In this document: positions 12,401 to 26,100 of the stretch, piece after piece
Layout: every line of letters begins with the position of its first letter
Position numbering within the stretch: position 1 is the first letter of the stretch
NCBI RefSeq assembly: GCF_905475395.1
Contig: NC_058340.1
Span: 67,558,181-67,622,180 of the forward strand
DNA: 64,000 nucleotides
Direction: 5' to 3'
Origin: Chrysoperla carnea
Taxonomy: Eukaryota > Arthropoda > Insecta > Neuroptera > Chrysopidae
The notes under the pieces: generated by a model
Told to the model about the DNA's origin: nothing
Database searches by the model: none
The model's input: only the letters and a program-made list of their open reading frames with translations
Position numbers and translations under genes: made by a program

Positions 12401-12603
12401 AAGTTAAAACGATCAAATAATCACAATTGTATTTTTCTAGACCAAGTGGAGCACTTCTTCAACTCCAACATCTTTTACTCTCGATGCCAGCACTACGTCA
12501 AGCTGACTATGCAGTACGCCGTTTTTGGTCAGATATTCACCAACGGAATTTGGTGCCAATGAATAAGTTATTTTTAGAAATGTTGGAATCTTATTCACGG
12601 TAG
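9403..12603 (+). CDS. ERR: Estrogen-related receptor (ERR), nuclear receptor NR3B
   Basis: Coding exons: 9403-9594, 10155-10271, 10599-10725, 10789-11013, 11515-11858, 12207-12379, 12441-12603; all GT-AG and in phase, 446 aa. ERR is an orphan nuclear receptor that binds extended half-sites and controls carbohydrate and mitochondrial metabolism; in flies it drives the larval aerobic-glycolysis switch. Residues 116-190 form a two-finger C4 DNA-binding domain with P-box CEACKAFF, the ERR/ER class. It is followed by the ERR-type extension [19 protein letters not shown]. The ligand-binding domain runs from about residue 222 ([37 protein letters not shown]) to the AF-2 helix LFLEMLES just before the stop. 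Length matches the family. The N-terminus is short and a 5' noncoding exon is inferred from the acceptor at 9396; ATG 9403 and 9406 are equally possible starts. One minor oddity: RCGM where most ERRs have KVGM. Confidence 0.95.
9638..9830 (-). mobile_element. Truncated non-LTR retrotransposon 3' end, family L1x copy 1
   Basis: Lies in ERR intron 1 (9595-10154). Reading the minus strand, it ends in a poor AT repeat after gggtaccgcaaatgg-type text. Landmarks shared with copies at 14968, 21195, 56250, 59645 and 62775 are ggtaccgcaaatg, cacccgaaggtga and cttcggataag-type segments. Only about 190 bp remain. Confidence 0.7.
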
Positions 12604-14116
12604 CCTATTATATTTTAGTTATGATTCGATTTTTAAAAAAATATTATGTTTAAGAATTTGTAAATATATTTTGAAAAAGTATATATGTAGGAATTTACAT
12701 TAAAAAAAAACTATAAAAACATCTGACAACAAAATTGTTTAAAAATTTGAATGTATTTATGCAAAATGACTGATTTTTACAAAAAATATAGTCAATTTAC
12801 CAAAAAAAATCAATTTATTTGAATCCATATTATACTTTTTCATAAAAATTCCTCTGAAATCCCAATTAGCCCTCCTAAAATTATACCAAATTATTATTCT
12901 TATGACAACACTAAGCTACTATTATAGTAAATCACATTATTCAATTCGTGGCTAGAGGGTAGAGATAAGAAAAACGATCTTATATGGTGGAAAACTGTGG
13001 TGGCTACCAATAAAACATACTAAAAGAAGTTTTAAACGTTCATATTTTGCACTTCTCTATTATAGAAGTATGCAAAAAAACCTTTAAAAGGTTTTCAAAA
13101 ACCAACCTCCCTTTCTGTCCGTGCGGTTAGAATTCTTCATCCGAAGTGATAAAAAACTTAAAAAATTAATCATTTTCCCATTATAATCCACAAAGGAATA
13201 TGTTTATCTGAAATAATACCATAGAGCTGTATACACAAAGCAAAAACAGTAAATGAATTCTTGACCGCAGTGAGAGAAGTAGAAAGAGGCAAAAATTGTA
13301 GGCTTATAAAAGAGACGAAGACAGCCATACACGCCTACTTTATCGGTCTCTTTCTATTGCGATCAACACGACTTTCCAGCTCTACTATATTATCTCAATA
13401 GATTTATTAAAAGTTTATGCCCTTAATAAAGTTCTTGTCTACTAAAGGAAGAGTAAAACCAGAAAACTCTATAGTGGTAGAACCACTGAATTGGCATCAT
13501 TGGTATCGGTACGAATAATTTCTCCCATTACGTTAACAAAATTTGTCAATTCTCCCCGTTGAAAATGGTAATAGATGATCTAAGATTATCCCGCTTGAGT
13601 TTGGTCTCCATGTGTTTTCTCTATGGGCGGGATTTTTCTATGGGCATTTTTCTTATGGGCGACTACTTTTGAATCAATCTGTATTTTAATTAAATTGATT
13701 ATAATCGAAATCAAACTATCATACGTAATCATGAACGAGCCCTTTTATAAAATTCTTCTATGTAGATTAAAAACTTCCTTAAATTACCAACATTTAAATA
13801 ATTCCCCTAAAAATATAGTGTAATTTATTTGTTGATTTATCAAAAATTGACAGTGATTTTATTATAGTAGCTCTAATTCTTTTGACAATCTCTTTACTTT
13901 GTCTATCTATGTAGATTTGACTTGACTGTTGAGTACAACAAAGATGGTTGAGTGTTTAGAATTGTAAAGTCAAATAGATACGATATCAAAATATAAATAA
14001 ATTTTGTACATTACATCATTTTAGTGTAAATACATGTAGTAGTTTGGAATTAACACAAAATAATGAAAATTATTTCATAATATTTCATTCACAAAGTTCA
14101 TCAATACATTTAAAAT
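12604..14116. other. ERR-USP34 intergenic region
   Basis: Holds the ERR 3' UTR and the USP34 promoter/5' UTR. A possible ERR poly(A) signal is at 13009-13014. A less AT-rich patch at about 13100-13500 (mixed AG- and CT-rich) carries no convincing ORF; the short frame at 13623-13823 has no recognisable domain. No clear core promoter was identified. Confidence 0.5.
13009..13014 (+). terminator. Candidate poly(A) signal of ERR
   Basis: AATAAA hexamer 406 nt after the ERR stop codon. No other canonical hexamer was noticed nearer. Assignment rests on the motif and the position only. Confidence 0.35.
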
Positions 14117-14159
14117 ATGTGTGATGTTTGTTCAGACTTCCTACAGCTGCTAGTGTCAT
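14117..14159 (+). other. USP34: USP34 first coding microexon (43 nt)
   Basis: ATG at 14117 opens MCDVCSDFLQLLVS, resembling the vertebrate USP34 N-terminus, which starts MCENCADL. Donor T|GTAAGA at 14159/14160 leaves phase 1. The acceptor ttttag at 14350 restores the frame and gives YETQFSIE and so on, continuing into the conserved helix ending TWPAR. The exon is too short for ordinary ORF finding. An alternative start at in-frame ATG 14326 would read through this acceptor and loses the conserved MC..C start, so I prefer 14117. Confidence 0.8.
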
Positions 14160-17100
14160 GTAAGAATAATAATAATTCTTATAAATGAAACCAATTATTT
14201 CAATTTGTCAGATGAAATCCATTTATTTTCATATATTTTTCAGACATAATCATATTTTTTTATCCATTGTCTGTTCAATTGAATTTTTTATAAAAGTGAA
14301 TATTCTGTAACAATTTAATGATTATATGTTTCTTAATGAAATTGTTTTAGATGAGACCCAATTTAGCATAGAAACTGAAGAGCATCCACAGCTCACGAAG
14401 TTTGACATCTCAACATTGTTGTTATACGTACAAACATGGCCAGCAAGGTGTGTTAAAATTTTTCCAAACATTTATAAAACAGTACCTTATCCAATTTTCA
14501 TAGTTGCACATATTTTGATTATTCGTCTTTTTCTTATATTTACGATTTTCGTTTACTGAGTTTTTCTATTTTGATTTGTGATTACTAACAACAGTTATTT
14601 ATGTTTATGCCAACTATTTTTTAAGTCTCCTAATTTATTTTTAAAATAGGAGGCTTAAAATCAAAAAGACTTTATGTTTAAAATTACGCTCCATTTAATT
14701 CATCGGGTTTAAGTAATTTAAAATATTACTGATAAAGAGATTTTAGTGAAAACCTTTCAAAATCCATTTATTCCATCTAGAGAATATTTTTTTTGGAGCA
14801 TAATTTAGCTAATTTATTTTCTTTTAACCAACAAGCAATGCTTACAGAGCCAGAAGTGAATACTACTTATTTCGTTCACCAAGGCAATGCGTCCGAATTT
14901 TCATATTAATTTTATGTTAGGTATATTATATTTGATCCACCTGGTGTAAATTTTGTATTCAGGAGCATAATAATAAAAATAAAACATAAGAGTGGTACCG
15001 CAAATGAGTCCTTAGCACCTAGACCAAGGGGCCCCCATGCCCTACTCGAGAACAATCTGCCACCCGAACGTGAGACGTCTTCGGTTAAGAGATGTTATTT
15101 TAATCAACTGAAGTAATAGGATTCTGTCAAGGCCAGACGCTATGCAAAAAGCCCTTAGTTTTTTCATTAGGATCTCTCTCAGGATTTACAGATCAAAGGT
15201 TTCTTAACTGAACAATCTGAATCTGACACTATTCAGGTTTTTGTAGGTGCAAACAAAATGTATGAGAGTTTCATCGTCCTCCAGTAAGGGTCTACAAGTG
15301 GGATCATCATAGATTCACATATTATGAAGGTGATAGTTCAATCGATAGTGCCCTGTCAAGGGTTCCACCACCTTTCTCAACTGTGCTCTAGTAAGTAAGC
15401 ACAGTCGAATGACTTAGCTGTGGTTATACACAGTTTGGTCTATCGCATACCCTGCGCAAAGTCCCAGTAATCAAGATGAACTAGCCTTTCCTTGATTCGA
15501 TAAATTACGGAACATTTTACTATTGAAACTTTCTTTTTTAAGAAATTCAAGTATAAGGTAGAAACAAATTGTATTTTTCAACGTGAGCTTCGAGTGAAAA
15601 ATATAATGAGACACTGACCAATCAAGGGATGGTTATGTCAGTGGTTGATAAAGCATCCTGAAAATTTGATCTATGCACTTTATTGCAAGAGCTGCCACTA
15701 CGAGAATTTATGGGAACAATGGTATCTCCCTTTCTCTGTTACCGCCCAGCTTTTCCTATGAGATAACTCATTCACTTGAATCACTCATTTTTGACTCTTT
15801 CTGATTTACAATCTATTGACGTCAAAACCTCTTTGCAGCTCTTAAATAGTTGCAAAAGGTTTAAATAGGGGTGGTTGGTACTGCCTCTCTGTTATCGCCT
15901 AGCTTTTCCTATGAGAAAACTCATTCACTTAAATAATTTATTTTCGACACTTTCTTCTGATTTCCAATCTATTGATTCTTGTTTCTCTAATGTTTATTTC
16001 AGACAATGTATGTGTTGTTATCGTGATTTTAAGAATTTAGAACGGTTTAGTTTAATCACACAAGGCATAATATGTCTGTGTGTACATCATTTAAAAAATT
16101 TACGTGCAACACTAACTGATAATGGCAAAACAAACACAACAAAAGGTGATGCAGATGAAAAAACTTCAGAACCAGATGAAAAAGATGAATCAATTGATGA
16201 TTCATCGGAAATTACAAGCTTACAAGATAAAGAGAAATTATTTCATCTGGTATCAAAAATATTTCTAATGAATTTTCCATTGTATGTGGCCAGTAAACAT
16301 ACAGTACAAACTAAATTGGAAGAGGTTACATCAATGGAATTAACAAGTTTAAATGCGTTTTGTGATTTACATGATCAGGAAATTCCAATATATTTATTAC
16401 GTAATGTTACTTTGTTTTGTAAATCGGGAGGTTTACATGCAATGACATTATGTTTTCAACATTTAATACCAGAAGTATTACCGGTATCTACTGCGCATGC
16501 TATCATCGCTATTGGTAATTCGTTTTCTTACTTTAAATTATAAACAGGTCTAGCTGTATAACAACGTTGCCAGGTTGGGAGATTTCCCCCTAAATTTAGT
16601 GGATTTTAGACGGCTTGGTGGAAAAATAGGGGAAACCTTTTAATAGGTTTGTTCAGGGTATTTACAAACTTCCTTAAATTTAAGTTGGAAGAACGATTTA
16701 TGCTCAAAACAGAAATTATAAAAAGATTATTAATAAACTATCAACGCCAAAGTGGGGAAAAAGGGGATGAAAGTTTATATAAAATAATTTTTTGATCCAC
16801 TTCTTAATCGATTTTAAAGATTCTTTCACTTATAGAATGTTATCAGCTAGTAACATGGGCTATGTTTTATTTTTGCACAGAGACGCGACCGAATGAATGC
16901 CTGCTAGTCTGTTTATAATTAACTTGCTGTGAATTTGTTTACAAAGAGATTCTAATTATTTTCGATATTTTTAGTTTGCAATTTAAAATTATGGCTAAAT
17001 TTCAAAACAACTTTACAATTGCTAGTACCTTTAAGATCGCGGGTACTGAGATATATGTGTCGGTTAGCTGATTCAGAGCTTCGAACTCCGGCAATCAAAA

Positions 17101-20100
17101 GCATGGCAGGTATGTACAAATATTTTAGATGTTTTTTTATTTCTGAATTACTAATAGACATTCTACGAACCTTTATTTTTACTAAAATTCTAAATTACCA
17201 TTTTGAGAGTCAGCTAAAAATATTAAATTATTTTCACTACTTTTTGACAACAGGTTGTTGACAAAACGGATGCAACAAGTTGTTTTATATTGTTACCTAG
17301 ACTTCGAGCGGTAAATTTTAAATAATTACCTATTGTTTCGAAAAAATTTATCAAGTTTGAATATTTTTTATTTTATTTAAGGTCGCTTTTTAACAATTAG
17401 GTTATTAGCGACCTCAGAGATTTATATATTATTTAGGTAAATATGAATCATTTCGCTATTATTCTTAAACTATTACTTTCAGTATTTAATATTTCCTGGG
17501 AGACAATCATGGTGGGAAAATCTTTTTTGATAAGACCTAGGCTTGATTTCTTAATTGTAGTTTATACGGGGTGGGCCACTTTAATCTCTTAATGCTAATA
17601 GTTCGTTTTGTAGTTAACCAATCAAAAAATAACTTAAACAAAAGTTGCAGAGTTTTATGATTTAAATAAAGATTTCAATAATGATTTAAATAAAGGAAAT
17701 AAATTAAAAAAATAAGAAAATCTGATTGCGTAAAATAAAAATCCACACAAATACCCTTTCTGCTGCAATTTTTTACTAAAACAAATTTTTTATTGGCTTA
17801 TAGACTTTATGTGGAGTGCAATCAAAGATCCATTAGATATGCCATTGGGTTTGGATAGCGATGGTTTAGATTTAGCGTTTAAATATTTTACATCGAGTAC
17901 ATTAACAATGCGATTAGCTGGTATTGCACAAATTAATAGTCATATTGGATTGTTGGCTGAATTATGTGGGAATAGTGGGGCACATACACATGATATTTCA
18001 TTATCATCAGATGCAGTGGATTCAGCACCACGCAGCATGGCTGATTGGCTGATAAATAACAATATTATATCTCATATATTTGGTCCAAATTTACATGTTG
18101 AAGTAAGTTTTGATGTTTAAATTATATTTTCTCACCTCCGTGCAGAAAGTGTCAACTTTCTGTTGTCGTATAAAACGAAGTTGTCGCTTTCTGCCTCCAC
18201 CGGGGCCGCCTCGGGCGACAATGAACGTGAGATCTGTGACGTTTTTTACTTTTGCTCCCTACATGTGTTATATACTATTTTAGCCACTAAAGTGTTTTTT
18301 ATTTGTTCGTTTTTAGCTAATAAAACAAAGCCATATAATTTTAAATTTTCTGGCAATGGAAGGACGAATTACGACTGAATATTTAGATATTATATGGGCG
18401 GCAGCACAGTTAAAACATTGTAGTAAACCAGTACATGATTTATTACCAAGTTTAATCAAACATTTATCAGTGGCTGCAGCTTTACATTTATATAATTTAT
18501 TAACAAAACTAGAAACACGTGAACATACTGAACAGACATTGTATTTAGCATCCGCTTTAATTAAATTTATATGGACACGTAGTGGGGCAAGTTCAGCGGG
18601 AGCATCCACATCTGATCCATCACATATTGGCTTTGTATCAAGTTCATCGGCAATTGGATTGCATAAGTGTGCAAGCTCATCAGAAAATAGTGTTAGTATA
18701 GACGGAAGTAATTCGGATGAAGAACAGGTAAAATTTTACAATAACATGTAAAATTTTTCACTTACAAGTTTTATCCCATCACATTATATTGTGAAATTTT
18801 TCCCTATTATTGTTAATTTTAAGATTTCTCTCACAAAAAATACCGAGAATTTTGAAATATAATACTCTAATTAGTCTAGAATAATTTAAAAATCTTGTTG
18901 AAATGTAAAAAACCTTAAGCATTGTGTTTTCGATTTGGATAAAAATCAATATTAAGAGTAATTACCAAAAACATAATACCTTAAAACATGCAGTTTTTGA
19001 GATATCTTCTGAAATTCTTGGTATTTTTTTTGACAAGATGTGTTCCAACGAAAATATTTAAGGTGGCTTTATACCAAAATGTTTTCACAGTTAAAATATT
19101 ATAAAGCCATCTTAAATTCATTTATTTATATTATATTAATTTCAATGTTTTTTTAGGGTGAAACATCGGCACAAAGTGAAAGCCATAAGAGTGGAACAGA
19201 AGCTGAAGAAGAAGAGGAAGATGAAGAGGAAGAAGAGGATGAAGATGATGAAATGTTAGAAATTGATCGGGAAGGGCCTACCCCTTGTAAACAAGCTCGT
19301 ACACAACATGCAACTTTTGAACCAGGTATGTTTCTCTTAAAATCATATTGATTTTTCACGCTCATTCCTTGGTACAGACAATTGCAGCATTTTAAAAATT
19401 ATGTTAAATTTTAGGAACACCAAGGGAAGATATATCTATTGAAAAGAAGGGAATTTCCGGAACCAAAGGATCGTAAGTATTAATTAAAATTTTTTGTTTT
19501 TGATTAAATAATTAAGGCTTGTTAATAATTCAAAAAATATATTTTATTAGTTACATAGTTTTTGAAGGTTAATATAAATTTTTCTATATACAGGTCAATC
19601 AAAAAGAAAATACCAATTGCGGATGAAGCAATAGTCCAAACAGAAAATGTGAATGTATTATCAGCAAATTTACCAGAAGGTGTTGAAACAATTGCTTCAA
19701 GTAGTTCAGCTGATGAGGAGGAAATTCATCACACGCATATGATGAAAAAGAGACATATGCGACAAAAATCATTAAAATGTAAGCTTTCATTCCCTCACTT
19801 TTATAAGATTACTCAAAACTTTTTTTATTGCAGGCAAACGACCAGATGATAGTATTCGTATGCACCGAGATTGTATTGATTTATTACCGGAGGGTGATGA
19901 AAGTGATACAGAAACCAAACATTTAAAACGGTTAGCTCGTGTAAAATCACGATCAAGGTTTGTTATTTTTCATAAACTTTCCTTCGTTCATGTATTTTTA
20001 ATATATTTCTTGTTTTTAGACTGCGACGAGAACCTTTAGTTTCTGTATACGTTGGTGATAGTTCATCAGGAAGTGAAAATGGTAAAGCTTTAATTCGTTC

Positions 20101-23100
20101 AATTGGACCTCGTGCACCATCTTGTCAACCGTTTATACCAGATTTAGATGTTCCTCGAGATGAGTATGTTTCCTTTTTCTTTTCTTACAAATGAAAACGT
20201 CCGTGATTTTTGAGTGAAGAACATAAACATATCTTGTTATTAATTTCGGAGAGTACAAAAATATGTGTCGTTTGTAATTAAATTCAGATTACAAGTAAAA
20301 TTTTCAAAAGTTTTAAAAACCTCCAACAAATGCCGATATTATTCTTGGACCGCACTCTCCAAATTGGACCGATTTTGAAGATCATTTTTCTTTTTTAGTT
20401 ATTTCGGATACGAAACTCTAAACTTAGCTAAGAACACTCCATTAAATTACCTTTCAAACAAAATAAAAAAAATCAAAATCGGTTCATCCGTTTAGGAGCT
20501 ACGATGCCACCGACAGACACACATGGCGTTATAACACTTCTCTTTTTGGTTCTATTATTTGTATTAATTGAAATTTCTTGACTAATATCAAAATTATTAC
20601 AGGCATTTATTAGAATTATTAAGTGGGGATGAAATTGAAGGTGATGGAGATGGTAGTTATTCATCACGCATGAGCAATAAATCTGAAAAGAACATGGGTG
20701 ATTTTGATGGTGAAGAATCAGTTTGTGATGAAGAACTTGCGCAGCTAGCTGCACAGGTAATGACTCCCATAAAAAAAACACTTGTCTAACGTCTGTTTTC
20801 GTAATTTTATTATTTTTTATAGACTCGAGAACCAGCACAATGTCTAGGTTTGCAAGCGCATGACATAGAAAAATCACCAGCTTGGACAGATCCACGTTTA
20901 TCAGCAACATTCAAAATTGATAATGTTTGTCAACCAGGAAATACCCTATTATGGGATTTATTACAGGATAATAAAATTGTAAGTTACTCGAGTTACTTTT
21001 CTCAAAATATCTATTCATTTTCATTTTATTTCTACAGAATCAATTAGGTGAAGGATTAGCGTTAGAAGCTGAGAAAGCTTTATGTAATTTATTATGTTAT
21101 AATACAGAACGGATCATTCGAATGAAATTTATTGAGGGTTGTTTGCAAAATCTTGCGAATAATTGGTAAGTAAATGGGTTTTAATTCTTTTTAATTTACT
21201 CCTATACGAGAATCAAAAAGTAAACAGCAACATGGTCGGCCTAGGATTCTTTAAATCCTCATAAAGTCTGGCAGTGAATAACACAGTCAGGCGAATGAAG
21301 AAGCGAAAAGGAAATGAAGCCTCAGATTCTTTAGCACGAGAGAAGTCGACTCAAACACCCCCTTCACCTGCTCCTTAATTTACCGAATCAAGGAATGGCT
21401 ATGATAAATCCATCTTGGTTACTGGGACTTTGCATGAGGCATGCGACAGATCAAATTATGTTTAACCACAGCTAGACCATTCGACTGTGCTCACCAGACA
21501 CTGTCGATTGAACTACCATCTTGTAGAGCTTGTATGGAGGACGATGAAACCTCCTTACATGTTACTTGCACCTGCAGAAATCGGCAGGTCGTCTGGTTTA
21601 GAATGTTGTGGTCCGAAACTTTGAATTCATCAATGCTGGGAGAAATCCCGGCAGGTAAACTGTTGGATTTCTGTGTGGCGTCTGGCCCCGGCAGAATCCT
21701 ATAGCTTCATTTACTTATAATAGCATCTTTTACCCGGAGACATCTCGCCTTCGGGTGATAGATTTTTCCTCAATGAGGACATAGAGGAACCCCTTGGTCT
21801 AGGTTCTAGAAATGTATTATTATTATTAACCCCCGGAAAAAATTTAAAAAATTACGATTCTAACAATTTTTTAACAATTAATTTTTAGGTCAGTGGTAAT
21901 ATCATTACGAATATTACCAAAATTATTAGCATCATTTCAACAATTTCGCGGTTTAGACACACATCATGTGACACATTGGGCAGATAAACAACATAATATG
22001 ATGTCACATTTTTTTAATAATCTCAAAGCATATACAAATTCACGTCGATCTAAATCGGCCAACACTCAACAACAACCTAGTCCTACAAGCAACTTATATA
22101 CACACCAAATGGAAGTACAAGTTCGTTTACATTTTTTATCTGCCGTATATTCTCCGTTAGGATCACCGAAAACTTTTAAATTAAGTGTGGAACAAGTTGA
22201 TACATTATGGCAATGTTTGGCACATGATAATGAGTGTAGTGATGAGTTGTTTAGCTGGTTGTTGTCACAAGCGAAAAGTGGAGATCAACATGCACTTGGG
22301 TTAGAGGCAATGAAACGATTGTACTTAACCCATTTACCGACACTGTCACCGGAAAGTATCAGTCCAACTTGTTTGGCACTATTTCAACAGCTTTGTAATC
22401 TAGCACGAAATAATTCATCGAACATCAGTAATAATACCCAACAACTTGGGGAAGTACTCGGGATGGATTATTTGTGGAAAGTAGCTTTACGTGCGAATAA
22501 CACAGATGTTAGCATGGCTGCGATACAGTACTTAAATAATTATTATCTAGGACAACGATTACAGCATGAATCAGAATTTGTATCTCAATGTATGATACAT
22601 TTAGCTACAGCTGTCAAAGACTTAACATTACCGACTCCAAGTGAAGACGCTCCATTATTGCGAATTCAAAGAGCACTACTTCTTTTAAAAACACATTTGG
22701 ATACATTTCGACGAAAATATGCCTATCATTTACGACGATGGCTTATCGAAGGACAAGGTATTGGATCTCATGGTGCACTAGAGCGTCCTGGTACACCAAT
22801 ACGAATTTTAGTACAATTAGCTGGTATGTCAGAACGTACCCCAATCGATTTGTTAAGTATAAATTATGTAGCAGAATTACGAGCTGAAGCGACATATGTA
22901 TGGGAATCTATGCATTCCAAAGCAACATCATCATCGTCTCAAACAGAGGGAAGTGGGGTGTTAGGTTCATTATTACATGATGGACCAATTCGTATGATCA
23001 CCCAAGGACAAGAGTTAACAACAGATTTCGATGAGAAAACGTTACAAGAACTTGGTTTTAAGGATAATCAAATGATTTTTATATCAATTGGAGCAAATCG

Positions 23101-26100
23101 TTCCGGTCATCGTAAACGAGATTCTGTTGAACCGTTATCCTTACAACAACCTCCACCTAGAGATTCAGTTCCAATGTTGTTACTGCTCAGACCAACTTAC
23201 TTTGAACAACTTTTCGATCTAATGCACACACTTAGTGGTATGAAAGTTCAAGTGAAAGGGGGCAACGATCAACCGCATACTAAAGCTCAAGTATTATCCA
23301 GACGAGTTTGGGATATTCTAACAATGATACCAACAAGTCCTACTTTATTAAAAGGATTCCAACAGTTGGATACACCTTTGGAAAATTTATTAAATCCAAC
23401 AAGTCCGCAAAAATTAATGTACTCACTTCATATAGCAGAATCTTTAGGATCAAGACGAAATTTAGGTGCAAATAGTACTGAATCTAAAGAAATAACACCA
23501 TCAACGAGCAAACAAAATTGGAGTAACGTATTTCGACAAAATGGTGGTTTACGCCATCTATTTGATATATTTATGTCAGGCGTGTTACAACGTAGCAGTA
23601 ACGGGGATGAAAGTGAATGGCTTCAAGATTGTTTAGCAATGCTGTTAAAATTACTCAGTCAACTTGGTGTTCATAATCCAGATATTCAATCAAAATCGAA
23701 ATCAGATAAATTATTAATACCAACCTTAAACGAAGATATGTTACATTTAATGAATGTTCAAACGACAATGTCACGTTTAATGAGTATTTTGTACGAGGCA
23801 TCTTTGCCACGGGATCCAAATCATTATAAAACAGGATTTTGGGGTCGATCACAGGTTGTTCATTATGCGATGACGCTGTTGGTATCATGGTTACATTGTT
23901 GTGAAGAAGCACGACAGTGTTTCTTTCGAACATCGCAATATGATTCATGGTTGGAGCGATTAGTATTGGATGAACCTGAACCAAATGTGCGACGTGAGGT
24001 TTGTGCAGCGCTTTATCGATTATGTTTGGGTACAACATCACAGGATGGCGATACTGGTATAAGTTTAGCTGCTCCTATGTTGAATGCATTACTTGTGTAT
24101 TTACCAAAAGCTGAAACGATGAGATTGCAAAAACAAGAGATGTTACATCATGATGATGGTAAAGAACCATATGGACCTGCTTGTCGTGATTATTTTTGGT
24201 TGATTTGTCGATTAGTTGATGGCCTACCTACAGAAAGTACTAAAGGTATGAAATAATTTCAAACTAAATTCGGTTATTTTTATTAAAATTGTTTTTAATT
24301 GTAGATGTCCAAGAAGATAATTCACCAGATCAAGTTGATATAGATGCCTTATGTAAAAAAGTTAGTGAATCCATTATGAAACGTGACTATCTGGAAGAAA
24401 GACTTCGTACCGTTGAGGATGATGGACTTATTGGTTTATTGAATTTTATGGCTAATTTGTTAAAACATAAACCACCGTTTCAAGCGAGTAAAGATGGAAA
24501 ACAATTGTTGATTGAAGTACGTTTAATGAAATCTACCTATCTTTATTTCAAGTAATATAAAAATAATCAAGGAAAGAAAGAGATGGAATTCTTTCATATG
24601 TCTATTTTTAATCCGTCAGCCCTCCCGTTATGAGAATTTTGCCCTCACTCGATAAAACATGAATAATTTTTATTTTTCAAATAGTATATGTGGTTGAAAC
24701 TTTTTCTATTTTCATATAATTTTATCTATTTTCTCATTGCGAGACTTAAGTTGTAAGCCAGAAATTCGGGGCTATTCGTGTACTTTCGTTATTTTACGAA
24801 TAATCGGCTCTGTACGGTATAATTTGTCATAAATATTACAAGTCAATGATGTATAAATATTTTATTATGTTGCAGGTTTTTGAATATTTATTTGCATTAC
24901 CAACACCACGCCAACGGCAAGTTCCTAAATGTAAATCTACAGGTGCTCGAGCTGCAGCATATGATTTACTTGTTGAACTTGTGAAAAGTGCTCCTGAAAA
25001 TTATGAATTATTACACGACAAATTATTAGCACAACATAAACCAGGTAAATTTGTCTTCGAAATATACTAATCTAGAATGTGTTATTTTAAATTGTAAAAT
25101 TTGTTATAGGTCCGCATTCCCCTTACCCATGGGATTATTGGCCACATGACGATGGTAGATCCGAATCTGGTTACGTTGGATTAACAAATTTAGGTGCAAC
25201 ATGTTATATGGCATCATGTATGCAACATTTGTATATGATGCCACAAGCAAGAGCCTCAATACTGTCAGCAGATTGTACGAATAGTAAACATGAGCCCACG
25301 TTACGTGAATTACAACGAATGTTTGCTTACTTATTGGTATGTATCATAAAACTTTTCCCAGTTTCCATATTATTCTAAAATTTCTAGAGCAGCGTTTCTA
25401 AAAAGTGTGCGATAACGCCCCCTTGTAGGCACAAGAAGCCTATATATAAATGAAATAGGCTAAGATTGATATAACACGCTTTGGGGACGCTGAAAAGTAA
25501 TTGATTCTCGAAGTAGGCGGTCTGCTTTAGACCGGAATAATTTGATAGTGTGTTTGCTCCCAAATGAAGGAATTGGATCCCTAAGTCTAAGTTAAAACCG
25601 CCTGATTAAGGCCATAATTCTGTTTTTTAATTAAATAGAACCTATGACATTGTACATTGACGTCAATTTTAATACGATTTTTGTGTTTTTTCTTTCTGAA
25701 ATACTTTTTATCCCAAATTGAATTCGTATCCAAAATATTTGAGTGACTAATTAAAACTTGTATTTATTATCAAGGAAAGTGAACGTAAAGCATATAATCC
25801 AAGAAGTTTTTGTAAAGTCTACACAATGGATCATCAACCATTAAATACGGGTGAACAAAAAGATATGGCAGAATTTTTTATTGATCTAGTGAGTAAATTA
25901 GAAGAAATGACACCAGAATTAAAAAAAGTAGTGAAAACTTTGTTTTGTGGCATACTAAGTAATAATGTAGTGTCTTTAGACTGTCAGCACGTGAGTCGAA
26001 CATTAGAAGAATTTTATACAGTGCGTTGTCAAGTTGCTGACATGCGAAATTTATACGAATCTTTGGATGAAGTTACAGTGAAAGATACATTAGAAGGTGA

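Noticed and set aside
14326..14350. ATG at 14326 as the USP34 start
   Set aside because: It lies in front of a good acceptor (ttttag, 14350), and the family's conserved first residues are found in the microexon at 14117.
19153..19365. Minus-strand frame with a poly-Ser run
   Set aside because: Antisense of the acidic GAA/GAG run in USP34 exon 7.
20473..20910. 145-codon minus-strand frame
   Set aside because: Overlaps USP34 exons 12-13 and their intron in antisense; no domain and no splice support.
23655..24041. 128-codon minus-strand frame
   Set aside because: Antisense of USP34 exon 15.
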